From Lathyrus oleraceus (taxonomy: Eukaryota; Streptophyta; Magnoliopsida; Fabales; Fabaceae), in the NCBI RefSeq assembly GCF_024323335.1, contig NC_066585.1:183476294-183540293 (forward strand): DNA of 64,000 nucleotides. Direction: 5' to 3'. Shown here piece by piece: positions 41,646 through 53,978 of this stretch. Both the position numbers and the translations under genes were made by a program. The notes below the pieces were generated by a model. The model did no database searches and had not been told where the DNA came from. It saw nothing but the letters and a program-made list of their open reading frames with translations. Positions within the stretch are counted from its first letter, which is position 1; the number at the start of each line of letters is the position of its first letter.

Positions 41646-42411
41646 ACTTGAAAGCGGGATGTTTTACGCAAGTTCTAGAACACGAGTTAGTCGACTGGCA
41701 TTAGTGGGTCTTGACTACTCCATTAGGAAGAATATAAATACCCAATACTTAAGAGACATGGCCCAATTGGCCGATAGAGTTAGACAAGTCAAACAATTGA
41801 AAGCTGAGAAAGCTAGAACCTCCAAGTTCAGTAAAAAGAAGGTGCCTTATGTCAAAGTCAATAATATAGGGAATTCATCTGACTCAGAGTATGAGCACGT
41901 GGAGGCAAATAAGGTTAATATGGCATAACTAAAGCCAGGGCATCCTTACACATGCAAGTTGCTGAAATCCTCAAACGGGAAGAATCTCGTCGAGCCAAAA
42001 AATGAAAAATTTATTGCTAGAACATATACCTTAGACATTACTAAGTGTGGCGAAATATTTGATCTATTGGTTGTTGATTGACAAATTGTTGTCCCTAAAG
42101 GGACTACGGTCCCACCATTAGAACAAAGAATGGAAAAAGGTTTTTGTAAATTCCATAATCTCTTGGGTCATAGAACTTCTCAATGTGTACTTTTCAGGGA
42201 TCTAGTGCAAAATTCTCTCAAGGATGGCAGACTCAAGTTTGCTGACAAGCAGAAATCGCGCCCAGAAGAGGACGTTGAAACAAAAGTTAAGGCTCTCTTT
42301 TTCGATCCAGTAGACATCATGGTGGTCGACACGGTCGACGAAGCTGGGGCTGAATACATCAAAGTAAACTATGAAGATCAAGCAACACAAGTCTACCCCA
42401 AAGCTGAATAA
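41646..42411 (+). pseudogene. Element B gag, 3' part, broken
   Basis: Resumes after element A with the C-terminal half of the gag domain. After a frameshift near 41690 comes G-L-D-Y-S-I-R-K-N-I-N-T-Q-Y-L-R-D-M-A-Q (about 41707-41766), then the basic L-A-D-R-V-R-Q-V-K-Q-L-K segment. A stop lies at 41926. From 42130 the frame has a zinc knuckle, C-K-F-H-N-L-L-G-H-R-T-S-Q-C (42148-42190), for RNA packaging. Joining the halves restores gag order but not an open frame. Confidence 0.75.
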
Positions 42412-43141
42412 GAGTTGTAAGTTGAAAGAATTAGAGAGGATAATCCCTTACCAAGCCAAAAAGTTTGTCCAACAGGATAAAGCAAAAGAAATTTTCTCCA
42501 ACAAGGGAAAAGGTCCAGCAAAATTCCAGGGTAGGACTTATGTCCCAAGTACATATGCATCTCCGAGAGAATGGTTACGCCATGCTAGGAAATCAAGGAC
42601 TAATGGGGGAAAGTGGAAAGTAGTCAATGTTGGTTCCAGTTCCTTATATAGAGACAACTCCCAAGTTTAGAAGAAATACTCTTATGTATCGCAAAACTAC
42701 ATGGGAAAAACCCCATGACTAGGACTCAATGGAGGAGAAACCAGAGAAACAATAAAGTTGTACGAGAGGATGAAAGCTCCAACGAAAGTGATAACATTCA
42801 ATCGGTCGATAAAGGTCGAACTAGCCGACGGCTTGTTAAGCAAAGGTTGGTTCCCCCTCTGTTACCAATAAAGGAGGAGAAAGCAACAAAGGATAAGACA
42901 AGCGAAGATGTCAATATGGAGACAAACAACTTCGACTCAAGATCTGAACCAAAATTAGATATCATTTTCAATATGATATTTAATTCTCCTTTAGAGTACG
43001 AGACAAACATATAAGTGATTGAGGAAGAAGGTTTTGATTAAGAGCTAGCTACTCATTAACCTACGTACTATTATATAATGAATGACAATTCAATTAATGA
43101 AGACCATGCCATTTTTGAGAGGCCAGACATAGCCATGCAAT
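42412..43141 (+). pseudogene. Element B gag-protease linker, decayed
   Basis: Open stretches (42371-42670, 42715-43014) with Lys/Glu/Asn-rich low-complexity composition, separated by stops. No domain is recognised; linkers of this kind join the gag knuckle to the protease in Tat elements. Confidence 0.5.
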
Positions 43142-43452
43142 AACACCTGAAGCCTTTGTATATTAGGGCCAAGGTAAATGGCATAGGGATCAACAAAGTT
43201 TTGATCGACTCTGGAGCATGTGTCAATGACATGATCCAGCCCCTCTTGCAGAAAATAGGAAAATTTACCACAAATTTAGCCTGTAACAACATGGTATTGT
43301 CCAACTATAAGGGAAAAGTCAACAAACCCTTATGGGTTATTCAAGTTGATGTAGTGGTCAGAACTACCACAAGGCCATCACTGTTTATGGTGGTGTTGAC
43401 AAAAGCAAACTACAACCTAATATTAGGTAGAAAGTGGTTGCATGGAGTATGA
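43142..43452 (+). pseudogene. Element B aspartic protease
   Basis: Reads L-K-P-L-Y-I-R-A-K-V-N-G-I-G-I-N-K-V-L-I then D-S-G-A (Asp at 43207-43209), followed by L-W-V-I-Q-V-D-V-V-V and N-Y-N-L-I-L-G-R-K-W-L-H, the typical fold end of a retropepsin. It is locally intact, but the flanking gag and RT are broken, so it could be made only as a fragment. Confidence 0.75.
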
Positions 43453-43945
43453 TGTGTACCCTCACTTATGTATCAAAGGATCACCATCGGGAACCCTAGT
43501 GGGATTACCAAACACATCAAAGCGGATCCATTTTTTTTCAAAGCAGATGTCAATCACATCGACAGACTTAACTTTGACTGGAAATTGGAGAACATTTCAC
43601 CATTTAAACCTGCTAGAGAAGGATATAACTTTCAAGTGTGTGAGGTATGCTACACGGTGAACCTACACGCTCAATACAAGTTTACCTATGAATATGAAAT
43701 TGTCGGAGGATATAACCGATGGTTTGAATGTGATGAAGATCATGATTGAGTCATGCACGTTGGATCAGATTTTAGCCTATGTGGATGAAAAAAAGATATT
43801 AGCGTCCTCGGATTCCGAATCTCAAGAAATATTGGTTGTCGAAGCCATTAAGTATAAGAAATCTCTGGAAAATCAATGTGGCTCTACCGGCCAAACAACA
43901 ACTTCAGAAAGCCGGAGGCTAGATTGAATCTATGATGATGAGCCT
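43453..43945 (+). pseudogene. Element B protease-RT spacer
   Basis: Fragmented open frames (43468-43749, 43688-43927), apparently the region between protease and RT of the old pol. No catalytic motif. Confidence 0.45.
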
Positions 43946-45440
43946 TTGGGGTTCGAGAAAGACCCAACGATCTCAACCAAGAAAATACAAGCTCAAGACC
44001 CGTTGGAAGAGGCAGACTTAGGAGATGGGACGACGAAAAGGCCAACATACATTAGTGCCAAAATCGTCCCACACTTGAAAACAGAAGTAATCAAGGTGAT
44101 TAAGGAGTTCAGAGATTGCTTTGTTTGGGACTATGATGAAATACCTAGACTTAGTTGCGATCTAGTAGAATTAAAGCTATCGATCAGACCTGATAAGAAG
44201 CCAGTGAAACAGACCCCAAGAAGGTTCGTGCTAGAAATCATATCGAAGATCAAAGCTGAAATAGAGAGATTGCTTCGGAACAAGTTGATCAGACATGTCG
44301 GGCATGTCAAATGGCTACCTAGTATTGTTCCAGTTATTAAGAAAAATGGTACCTTTAGAGTCTGCATAGAGTTTAGAGATATTAATGTTTCCACTCCTAA
44401 AGACGAATATAAGATGCTAGTGGCTGAGATGTTGGTTGATTCGGCGGTTGGATTCAAATACCTCAATTTCCTCAATGGATACTCTAGTTATAACCAGATT
44501 TTCATTGCAGATGAAGACATAGCAAAAATGGAATTTCGATGCCCAGGGGCCTTAGGCACATACAAATGGGTAATGATACCTTTTGGCCTGAAGAATATTG
44601 GTGCCACTTACCAGAGAGTAATGAACTCCATGTTTCATGACTTCATTGAAACATTAATGTAAGTGTACATTGATGACATAGTTATCATCCAAGAATGGCC
44701 ACCTTGATCATCTTCGACAATCGTTCGAAAGGATGAGGAAACATGGACTTAAAATGAACCCATTAAAATGTGTTTTTTGTGTTCATGCAAGATACTTTCT
44801 TGGATTTGTCGTGCATAGAGATAAAACCAAACAAGACAAAAGCCATACAAAATACCGAGTCTCCAACCAACAAAAACAACTCCAATCCTTGTTCGAAAAA
44901 ATCAACTTTCTAAGAATATTAATTTCGAATCTGAATGGCAAAACAAAAGTATTCTCACCACTACTACGGTTAAAGAAAGAATAAGGTTAGGTGGTAGCCA
45001 GAACATCAACAAGCCTTTGATGAGATTAAGAGGTACATGTCAAAGCCTCTAACGTTGTTACCTCCCATGGGGAACAAAGCTATGAAACTGTACATTATTG
45101 CTTCTGAGTCGATAATTAGGAGTATGTTAGCCCAAGAAGAGGATGATGGCGTTGGAAGAGCCATATATTATTTAAGTTAAATCATGAATGATGTCGAGGC
45201 TATATACACTATGGTAAAAAAATTATATTTATCATTATATTTTTCTTGTACCAAGCTCAAGCATTATATAAAATCTTCATACATGTTTGTTTATTCACAC
45301 TTCGATATAATTAATCACATGTTGTTGAAACCAATTTTACATAGTAGAATTGGAAAATGGGCATTAGCCTTGACTGAATACTCTTTAACTTACACGCCCT
45401 TAAAGGCCAAATTATTGTTGATTTTATCGTGGATCATGCG
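43946..45440 (+). pseudogene. Element B reverse transcriptase and first RNase H
   Basis: The open part 43946-44662 includes P-V-K-Q-T-P-R-R, I-V-P-V-I-K-K-N-G-T-F-R-V-C, F-R-D-I-N, N-G-Y-S-S-Y-N-Q-I-F and P-F-G-L-K-N. A TAA at 44660-44662 falls immediately before the catalytic V-Y-I-D-D, and a frameshift follows within 15 codons. The thumb/connection (R-M-R-K-H-G-L-K-M-N-P-L-K-C) and the Gypsy RNase H ([17 protein letters not shown]) are recognisable up to about 45440 in shifted frames. Motifs match Tat-lineage RT more closely than element A's. Dead copy. Confidence 0.8.
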
Positions 45441-45474
45441 GTAACAGAAATAACACAGAATTATGTCGATTTCC

Positions 45475-45850
45475 CGACATGAAAATTATATTTTGATGGT
45501 TCCACTCATTCAAAGGGAACAGGCGTGGGGATTTTCATCATGTCCCCAGAAGGAATTCCGATTAAGTATAAGTTCAAGATCGATGACCATTATTCGAACA
45601 ATGAGGTTGAATATGAAACCCTGATAACAGGTCTTACAATATTATTAGACTTGGGGGAAACCAAAGTCGAGATCAAGGGTGACTCTGAAATGGTAATCAA
45701 ATAGTTAACAAGAGAATACAAATGTATTAAATATGATCTGTTAATATACTTTGTCAAGGAAAGTTCAATGCTTAAACTATTTGAAACTGTGGATATAGAA
45801 CATGTACCACGCATAAAAAAATCAAGAGGCCAATGATTTGGCCCAAGTAG
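45475..45850 (+). pseudogene. Element B second (archaeal-type) RNase H
   Basis: Shows [15 protein letters not shown] at about 45488, N-N-E-V-E-Y-E and K-G-D-S-E-M-V-I, i.e. the D-E-D residues of the second RNase H carried by Tat elements, then a stop at about 45702 and frame loss. This supports placing B in the Tat clade. Confidence 0.7.
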
Positions 45851-46017
45851 CCTCAGGTTACAAGGTAGCGAAGAAAATGTTAAATAACTTGACTAAAATA
45901 AAAAACAAACTGGTATCGACTAGCGTTATTTGACCAGAGTTGTCAACGCCAAAATTGGTGGGGGCAGAGGAGTTACCATTTTTTTTGAAACTTTTGCCAT
46001 CGACACCATAACAAACA

Positions 46018-46628
46018 ATGACTAGCGAAGGGAAATCATTGAGTTACATCATTATTAGGAATGATTTGTTCAGAAAGACTCCCCAAGAGGTGTTGCTCAA
46101 ATGCATTAGTGAGAGCAAAGCTTATTTGGCAATTTCTAACACCCACAGCGGATTGTGTGGCGCTCACCAAGAGGGCCACAAAATGAAGTGGTTGTTATGT
46201 CGACAGGGGGTATATTGGCCCACCATGTTGAAGGAATGCATTGAGTTCGATCGAAGATGTTAAGAGTGTCAGAAACATGGAGGAATGCAACATGTACCCG
46301 CCAGCGAATTACATTTGATCATTAAGCCATGGCCATTCATGGGATGGGTGTTAGACCTAATAGGTGAGATCAAACTTGCGTCTTATAAAAGTCATATATA
46401 TGTCCTAGTGGGCATTGATTACTTTACAAAATGGGTTGAGACAGTACCTCTGACTAACATTGACCAAGACACCGTGATTGATTTTCATACAAAATCATAT
46501 CATGTGTAAATATGGAACTCCTGAAACTATAAGAACTGACCAAGGTTTAGTGTTCGTCGGTAGAAAAGTAATGGAGTTTTCTTTAGAGACGGGAATCAAA
46601 TTCTTAACGTCAATCCCCTACTATGCAC
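46018..46628 (+). pseudogene. Element B integrase, truncated by element C
   Basis: HHCC finger H-S-G-L-C-G-A-H ... C-stop-E-C (the stop lies between the last two Cys, about 46261), catalytic core W-V-L-D-L-I-G-E-I (first Asp) and G-I-D-Y-F-T-K-W-V-E-T. After a stop at about 46507 and a shift, R-T-D-Q-G (second Asp) can be read. The frame breaks off in S-I-P-Y-Y-A at 46628, where element C's LTR starts. The Glu of the triad lies beyond the insertion, outside the window. Confidence 0.8.
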
Positions 46629-49600
46629 TGTAGCGGTAAATTCATGATCATCAAGCTATGGAGAAGCTAGAGATCAATAAAACCAGAGTCGCCACCGCGC
46701 TTTTATTGTTTCCAAGGGAAAAAGGGAAAAGTATGAACAAAACCCAAAAGTAAGAAGTTTTCAAATCAAAACTAATAAAATGTCAGAGATTATAGGTAAG
46801 GGGGTTGGTTACACAGAGGGAAGGTGTTAGCACCCAAAGTGTCCTAGGTACTCCTAGGGAGCCCTTTTTTGTGTGCATATGTATTTTGTACAAAGTGATG
46901 TTTATAAACAAATAGAATGGGGGGATGAGAAAAGAATTCATTAATTATATTTTTGTGTTTGGCAATACCTTCGGACTTGTACCTACGTACCAACATAAAA
47001 TGAGGGATCAAAACCTCGTAGTTCGTGATACAAATTTCAAAGTGGATGCATTGCTTTTAACAAAGTTTAAGTTTGAAAGGCACAAAGGCCTAAAATGATT
47101 TGAATGAGTTAGTTCTTTTTGGCTTTTTGGAAGTTTAGGTCAAGTATAATTAAGTTCATTTACAAGTTTGATTAAGAAAAGAAGTTTGAAAATGCAATGG
47201 CATAAGGCCAAAGTTTCTAGTTTGCAAAGTGGTCAAAGTTTAGAACAAAATAAGTTCAATCAAAGAAGATTTTAAAAAGGAGGGAGAGATTTTGAAATTA
47301 AAGAAATGGGGAAAAGATGAAGAGACTAATCCTATGCATAAAATTAAAAGTTAATGGTTGAAAAGATCTGACCAATGGGTAGCAATCCAATAGACAAGTA
47401 TGTCATATAGAAACCCAAATTCCCTTGGACATTTAGAATCAAGCAACACACAAATGCATAATTATATTATCTTGAAGAGCAAGACATCAAATAAAGATAG
47501 CCACATCCAAGCTTAGCCACTCCATGATCTTCTTCAAATTAGCCCATGTAACAGATGAATTCCACAAGTCACAGGTTCAAAATAACAACTTCAGAATGAT
47601 CATGTTGCAAATGAACTCAAAGGGATCTTGAATGATGTATCAGATGAAGTTTCAAATTACAAGCACTGGGTTTCACAAAAGTTGGCATTGGCCAAGTCCT
47701 CTAGCATAGGGAGGTTGCCTAGATTCTAAGTCCAATTTGTCCAAGATCAAGCCAACAGTCCACACAAAAGTTTTTTAGGGTTTTTGTTGTTATTATGTAC
47801 GTTAATGGTCAAAGACCACACAAACAAACAAAATATACACAAACAAGATATATCACACAATATGGTCCAAATGGACAAAGTGAAAATTGCATTAACATAA
47901 ACAATTAGAATGGTATGAATAATGACAAATGAATAAAGACTAAAACTAAATTGCATTAAAGTAAATGACTTGAAATTAAATGTTAGTTGTTAATGAGTTA
48001 GAAGTTAGTATTGTCTTGCTTTTGCCTTTCATTTTTAAGTCATTCTTTGGAGAACACTAAACCCATTTATCACAAGCATGAATCCTTGAACCAAGACATC
48101 TTCCAAAGGAAGGAAAAAAGGCCAAGTTTCCATACAATACCATGAAAGAGGGGAGACTTACAATCTCACTAACTAGAATGCTATGCCTTTTGTGTCAAAA
48201 TTTAGCGCTATGTTAAGCAATCGTAATTTGACTTATGTAGAAGTCACAACTATTTGAGGCCGGGCAATGTAATTTTGGTGTTAATGCATGTTAGAGACAT
48301 AGTATGATGAACTATGCTCATGAAACATACCACACACACAAAAGAATATGCAAAAGAGGTGGCCTAATCTCATCCATACTTATGTCAATTTTGCAATCAA
48401 CTAGCCTTAGGATTTAGAGACATCATAGGCCAAATGAGATGAATGCATAAAGAAGGGAAAAATAGATGAAGAGGGAGGGAAATGGATCAAATATCAAATC
48501 GGTCAAAGGAGGACTTTTACCAAATTAATATCATTCATTCATTTTGTGAGATGGAATGTACATTCCATCAATCCCCTAAATCCAATGATATTAACTCAAC
48601 AAAGTCAAATCAACTTTGACCAAGGCCCAACAACAAGAGTCAAACTTACACAAATCATCACAAGAGATCAACACAATTATTTGACATTTATTCAAATAAA
48701 AAAAACACTAAAATAAGGCATTTAAATTAAATATGGTTTGTCAAATTCCTAAAATCTCATCAAAACACCAAAGAAATGGTCATGAGATTTATCATAGGTC
48801 AAACAAGGTCAAAGGACCTTGGAGAAAAATTTTGAGAATCAATAAAATCATGAAAAAATTTAATAATGATCCAAAAAATAATTTTAATTCGAAATATGAA
48901 AAAGGAAAATATTTGAATTTTTTTGGTGAAACTCTCATATTTTTGGGATCAATATTAAAATTAATATGAATTAATGAAAATCAAAGGAATAAAAATTAAA
49001 ATTAGAAAATCATAAAAACGTGGACCACTTGATCTCCCTCATTAATTGAGGTGGCAAATCAAGTGGTCTGAAACGCGTGTTCTACCAAACACACGAGTCA
49101 GTGTGTTGTACCAATGGTAATCACAATGGGCGCTCAGGATTAAAACATTTTGAAAGGATCCTGTGGCTGGGAGACGTGCCAACACACCGCTAGAGCCAGA
49201 GCTCCGGTCTTCTTCTCCGTTGGACCTCACCGGGCTGGTTCACCTTCAACCATCACCAAAATAAAAAAGGAGGACATGATCTGAAAGAAAAAAATGGCGT
49301 AGAGCACGAATCTGACCTCAATTTTAACTAACTCAAAATATATAAAAAGATATAAGGAGTTGAATTTTGAGGTGTGTCAACTGAGTTGCTTCGATTTGAC
49401 CTCTAAGCAACTCAATCTTCTTGCCTACATTGGTAGGACTTCAGACAACCAAAGATCCAAGAGAATTGATGAAATTGAGTGAGAATCGAAGAGATGAAGT
49501 TTTCTGAAAATTACCTTCAATGCTGTGCAGAACTTGAGGTTGCTTGCTTCAAACACGATCTGATCACACTTGAGAAGCTTGCAGGAAGTGATTAGTAATG

Positions 49601-51283
49601 GTGCAAGGCTTTAGATCCTGGAGTTCTTGAATCTCCAACAGTTGAGATTCAAACTCAGTTTTCAAGTTGAAAGTTATCAGGGTTTCCTTTAGAATGAGAG
49701 GGTTTGAATTGGGGGGAAAAGCTGGCGCGCAAGGTGTGTTTGAAATGAGCTCAGAGGCCTTGCATTTATAGCATTTGGGATTGATAATTGCACACTTGAA
49801 AATTTGCTAAATTCGTAATGTGATGCACAAGCTTGCATGGGCGTGTACAGGCCCATGAAGCAATCCATTTTGATCCAATTGCAACTGTACTGAAGTTCAA
49901 ATGATGCTTGATTGGCAAGGCAAAGTGAAATGGAGTTTTGGACATTTGATTTCCTCCAATGGTGCAGCTCTGTTAAAGCCATGTGCAACCCTAACAAACT
50001 TCATCCAAAATGCATGAACTTGGGTTCTTTAGAAAGCTTGGATCAAGGGGTACAAGTTTTATGTTGAACACTTTTTCATTTGGAACTTGGATCATGGTGA
50101 ATTTTGAGGTGGAAGTTTGGAAATTTCAACATGTTGAAATTTATTCCAAGTGTAAAGTCATATATCTCAATATTCTACCTTGCTTAACTTTTTATGTGAG
50201 ACTCAAATGAGAAAAGTGTATTTATTAAAGTTGTAGCTCTTTCAAATACCTTCAAAATGGTCACTAATTTCATGTCATTTGGATTTAGAATGATAGGGTT
50301 ATGCATTTTTGAAGTTTGGAAAAATCACTTGTTCAATGGTATAGGTAAAAAATGACCTATAATGTATCCTCATATCACATGCTCACACAAGTTGAATTAG
50401 TTCTAACTACAAACATCAAAGTTGAAGTAGACACCTTGAAATTGATTTTGAAACTTGGAAATCTTTCATCTCATAAAAATTGAGCAAGTTATGGCCTTGG
50501 GAAGTTGACTTTCAAATTAGGGTTTAGAAAAAATGACCATTAATGTTTCAACATAGAAAATGATTTTCCATGCAAAATTAGCTCTAGGTCTCAACATGAA
50601 AGTTGTTTGGAATGTCATTTATAGAAACGTTTCTCTTGGAATCATTTTCATATGGTGAAAAGTGTAGGAGATAGGGGCTAGAGAGGCCCAATTTTGATCA
50701 GATGAATTCATTTGGCCAACCACCATCAACCAACTTGCTAACCTTCAATTCATTTGACTGTCTTGGCTCATGGTAGATCATATATGCATAAGATGATTAA
50801 TTTTGAAGTGTCCCTTGAGAAATTTGATCAATTGGTGAGATAGCTTGTTGGAGAAGTTACTCAAGATACCCAGTCAAACTAGGGTTTCCAAGGCAAATCA
50901 CTCTCAAACTTTTGAAGAATACTTGATCAATATAACATGTAGAGATCATTGGAACTCAAATATGATGCTTTATAAGCACTCTTGGATCAATCCATGGTTG
51001 TGCTCTTTGACCCGAGGGTCTCAAACCCTATATATGAACTTGATAAATCAATGGGATCATGCCCTAGTTACAAAAGATTTAGGCAAATGCAAAGACATAT
51101 TTTTGGTATTTTGGTTAGTAAATGATAATATACAAGTATGATACAATCACATGATGGTTGGTAATCTCTCCCAAAACAAACCCAATGAAAGAGGGGTAAG
51201 GAGGATACCAAGGTATGATCCCAATGCTAATGCATATGATGAAATTACATGAGGGATCTTAGGGTCAAAATTGGTGTCTTACA
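46629..51283 (-). repeat. 3' LTR of element C
   Basis: On the minus strand it starts TGTAAGACACCAATTTTGACC and ends ...AATTTACCGCTACA. The start aligns with TGTCATACCCCGATTTTGGTCC of element A. Near its 3' end it keeps GGTGGCGACTCTGG (46681-46696) and GGGTGCTAACACCTTCCCT (about 46818-46836), both shared with A and the solo LTR. The rest, including a GC-richer patch at 49040-49250, shows no protein that I recognise; open frames such as 49689-49997 are short and unsupported. Confidence 0.85.
46685..46694 (-). promoter_or_regulatory. U5 copy of the first ten primer-site bases, element C
   Basis: Minus-strand TGGCGACTCT inside GCGGTGGCGACTCTGGTTTT, 56 bp before the LTR 3' end. Third independent LTR family with this motif. 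Confidence 0.6.
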
Positions 51284-51299
51284 GCTGCCCCTATTTAAG
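51284..51299 (-). promoter_or_regulatory. Polypurine tract of element C
   Basis: Minus-strand CTTAAATAGGGGCAGC directly abutting the LTR start; differs from element A's tract at one base. Confidence 0.75.
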
Positions 51300-51539
51300 G
51301 ACATTCTAACTGAGGAGGTGAAGGTTAAAATCTTCGGCTCAACTCAGTAGAATGGGCTTAAATAACAACATATAGAAACAAATTTTGGTCCCTACGAGAC
51401 TTCATGATGCATATGATATGAATGTAAAAGTTAATGCTCTGCGGGGAGATAAACTTCAGCGCAGGAAGAGCAAAAATTTATTATCTACTACCTGTTACTG
51501 GGTAAAGAGATGATAAAGATCCGACAGAGAAGACATCCA

Positions 51540-52340
51540 TCATCAGTTAGGATGAACATATTAAGGATGGCTCACTAGGAACCACCAGGAGGGAGTATTC
51601 ATTACTAGTTACTGGGTAAGAATAGCCTTGCTGGGGAAAACTGCAGAAAATAGGATTTATAACTACCGTTACTGGATAGAAGACCAAAGATGAGTGTATC
51701 TATCATCGGTTAGGATGAACATATCAAGGATAACTCAATAGGGAAGAGAATCTGTCATCGGTTAAGATGAACATATCAAGGATAGACTTGCCTGGGAATG
51801 TCAATGAGGATATCCGTCATCGGTTAAGATGAACATATAAAGGATAAACCAACTGAGCAAAAAGTAGGAATTACATCTATCGAATGCTGGATAGAATATC
51901 ATCAAAGAGAAAATCCATCACCGGTTAAGATGAACATATCAAGGATAGACTCTGTGAGGAGAGAAAATAGGAATTACATCTATCAGTTACTGGATAGAAT
52001 ACCAACAAAGAGAAAATCCATCACCGGTTAAGATGAACATATCAAGGATAGACTCTACAAAGGGAGAAAAAACAGGATTTCTAACTACCAGTTACTGGGT
52101 AGAAGACCACAAAGAGAAGGAAACCCGTCATCGGTTAGGATGAACATATCAAGGATTAACTCTCTGGGAATAAAATAGGGATTACAACTACCTTTTTACT
52201 AGGTAGAATACCAAGAATGAGAATATCCGTCATCGATTAGGATGAACATATCAAGGATAGACTCAAGCAGAGGAGAGAAGGATATCCGTCACCGGTTAGG
52301 GTGAACATATTAAGGATATACTTCCTGGGAAATGAATCCA
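51540..52340 (-). repeat. Tandem array in the 3' UTR of element C
   Basis: GATGAACATAT(C/T)AAGGAT recurs (plus-strand reading) at about 51551, 51714, 51767, 51828, 51929, 52032, 52139, 52241 and 52300. Intervals are mostly 101-107 bp, with half-size ones of 53-61 bp. Units also contain TCAC/TCATCGGTTA(A/G) and ACTACC/ATCTATC..TTACTGG(G/A)TAGAA. Sequence is unrelated to the 103-bp array of element A, but position and full-unit length are the same. Confidence 0.85.
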
Positions 52341-53811
52341 CTAGGGACTCCACTGGTGGGAAAAAATCAGAGATACTTTTGACGGGTATTGGGCAAACTG
52401 TAAACTAAGAAGAATATTACCAGTTACTAGACAATAAACTCTTAGGAGACTCAAAATATCTATCTAGGCAAGAGCTAGAAAGAAACAGTCAATCAAGACG
52501 CCACCCAATGAGGATATATCTCAAGGTGAGCGGTTCCATCCAGATAAATTACTGGGGAGGAAACTGAAACAATGATCATCCATGAGGAAATAACTCAGTG
52601 GGGAAAGGAGAAAGGTTAAAGTCTTTTTGCTTAGGGGCCGACTCTCTACAATTGAGAGAGGACAGACTCCAAACTTGTATGGGGATAAAGTACCGCAATA
52701 ACAAGGAATAAGAATCTCAGACAATGATTCAGCAAATATGAATACGCAAATATGCAATTATGAAATTATATGAGTGTATATGCATATATGATGATTATGC
52801 TGACAAAACGATCACAAAGGATAAAAAGGTGTCGCAAAGGATTTGAATCATCGGTACGGTCCTTGTTCAATCCACAAAAAAAGGGGAGATAACTGCTGGA
52901 GAACAGAGAGATCAACAATCAAAAGGCTCAACTCTAGTTGAGGAAGGAAGAGATCTGTTGAGGAGAGGAAACATTATCGAGTCTGCGGGGAAATTTAGGT
53001 CAACACCATATTAAATGGGAGACAATCAAATAGAGGATAAACGCAAAATAGCTGCTCAGAAACCAGGAGGGAACTCTGACTGGGAGCGAGTCGGATGGCG
53101 ACTGATGGAGAAACCAACACGATCTACTAGGGAATCGAAGTACTCTACTGAGGACCAAAACTACTGAGGAATACACAAACTCTGCATGGGATACAGAAAC
53201 TCTGTCGGGGATAAAACGCAATTCCGATGGGTACTGAATCAACTAACTCAGCTGGGAAAAAGTACGGAAGGTCTTCCAGGGATCAAACACTCCGCAGGGA
53301 AACTAGATCAACAAACTCGTCTATGGATACCCGGAGGGTTAACTGCTTGGGGAACCCTTAATGCTCCACACTTAAGACTTGCTGCTTTTTGAAATGCTGT
53401 TGATGTTTCTTTTTTAAAATTGCTTTGAAAAAATTCTTGCTTTTATATATTTAAGAAAAATGATTTTGATTAAAATTTTAATTTTCAAACTGATCATAAT
53501 AAAATTTAAAACTATTGGTTGAAGTAAATAAGAGTGGAAATAATTAGATAAAAGCTCAACTTCATTTAATAGAATGGTAGTCTGTAAATGACAGGACTCC
53601 ATAGATTTTTACAAAGTTGAAAATGGTAATTTACATGGACAAGGGTTACATTGAGTACAAATGACCACTAATCCTTCTACCAACTCTCGATGTCTACTGT
53701 GCTTTTGGCCGCTACCGGGGATGACGAATCGATGCCGACCCTTGTGCTCAAATCATCTCTGAATTGAAGATCAGCAAGATGCAATTACCTGCCATAATCC
53801 CTAATTTTTGC
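52341..53811 (-). other. 3' UTR of element C between tandem array and stem-loops
   Basis: No conserved open frame. Degenerate short repeats of AACTCTG..GGGGA-type text occur at 53160-53300. Corresponds to the long 3' UTR of element A. Confidence 0.55.
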
Positions 53812-53958
53812 ATAAGTTGCCCCAAGGTGGGGTACTCAACTTATCGGGAATTTTTTTTCTGTTTTATGTCTCTAATTGTTGCCTGGATCGCCCTTTCGGG
53901 TTTTCAATCCACCGAGACACTCATTTTTTCATAAGCCGCCCTTTCGGGTTTTCAACTT
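53812..53958 (-). ncRNA. Array of three stem-loops directly after pol (element C)
   Basis: Read on the minus strand: hairpin 1 at 53958-53933 (AAGTTG, AAAA bulge, CCC, GAAA loop, GGG, CGGCTT); hairpin 2 at 53910-53885 (GGATTG, AAAA, CCC, GAAA, GGG, CGATCC); hairpin 3 at 53844-53812 (ATAAGTTG, AGTA bulge, CCCCA, CCT loop, TGGGG, CAACTTAT), followed by TGCAAAAATTAGGG. Same architecture as in element A. Where bases differ, pairing is kept (for example inner stem CCT/AGG in A versus CCC/GGG in C; UA pairs in A versus UG pairs in C). Hairpin 3 has the longest stems. Confidence 0.65.
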
Positions 53959-53978
53959 AGCGAGCTGTTCTTTTCTTT

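Larger units (their letters stand above)
8320..46628 (+). mobile_element. Host element B: old Tat-type Ty3/gypsy retrotransposon, split by later insertions
   Basis: B is the oldest frame of the nest from 8.3 to 46.6 kb. Its visible pieces are an LTR-like segment ending near 9190, a primer-site-like sequence at 9203, leader (9223-9262 and 16404-16455), gag (16456-17746, continuing at 41646), protease (about 43142), RT/RNase H (43946-45850) and integrase (to 46628). It is interrupted by the reverse solo LTR at 9263-16403, by Ogre A at 17747-41645 and, at its right end, by element C. All domains are in plus orientation and in the normal order gag-pro-RT-RH-INT. Protein motifs resemble the Tat lineage, including a second RNase H. 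Every domain carries stops or frameshifts. Confidence 0.75.
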
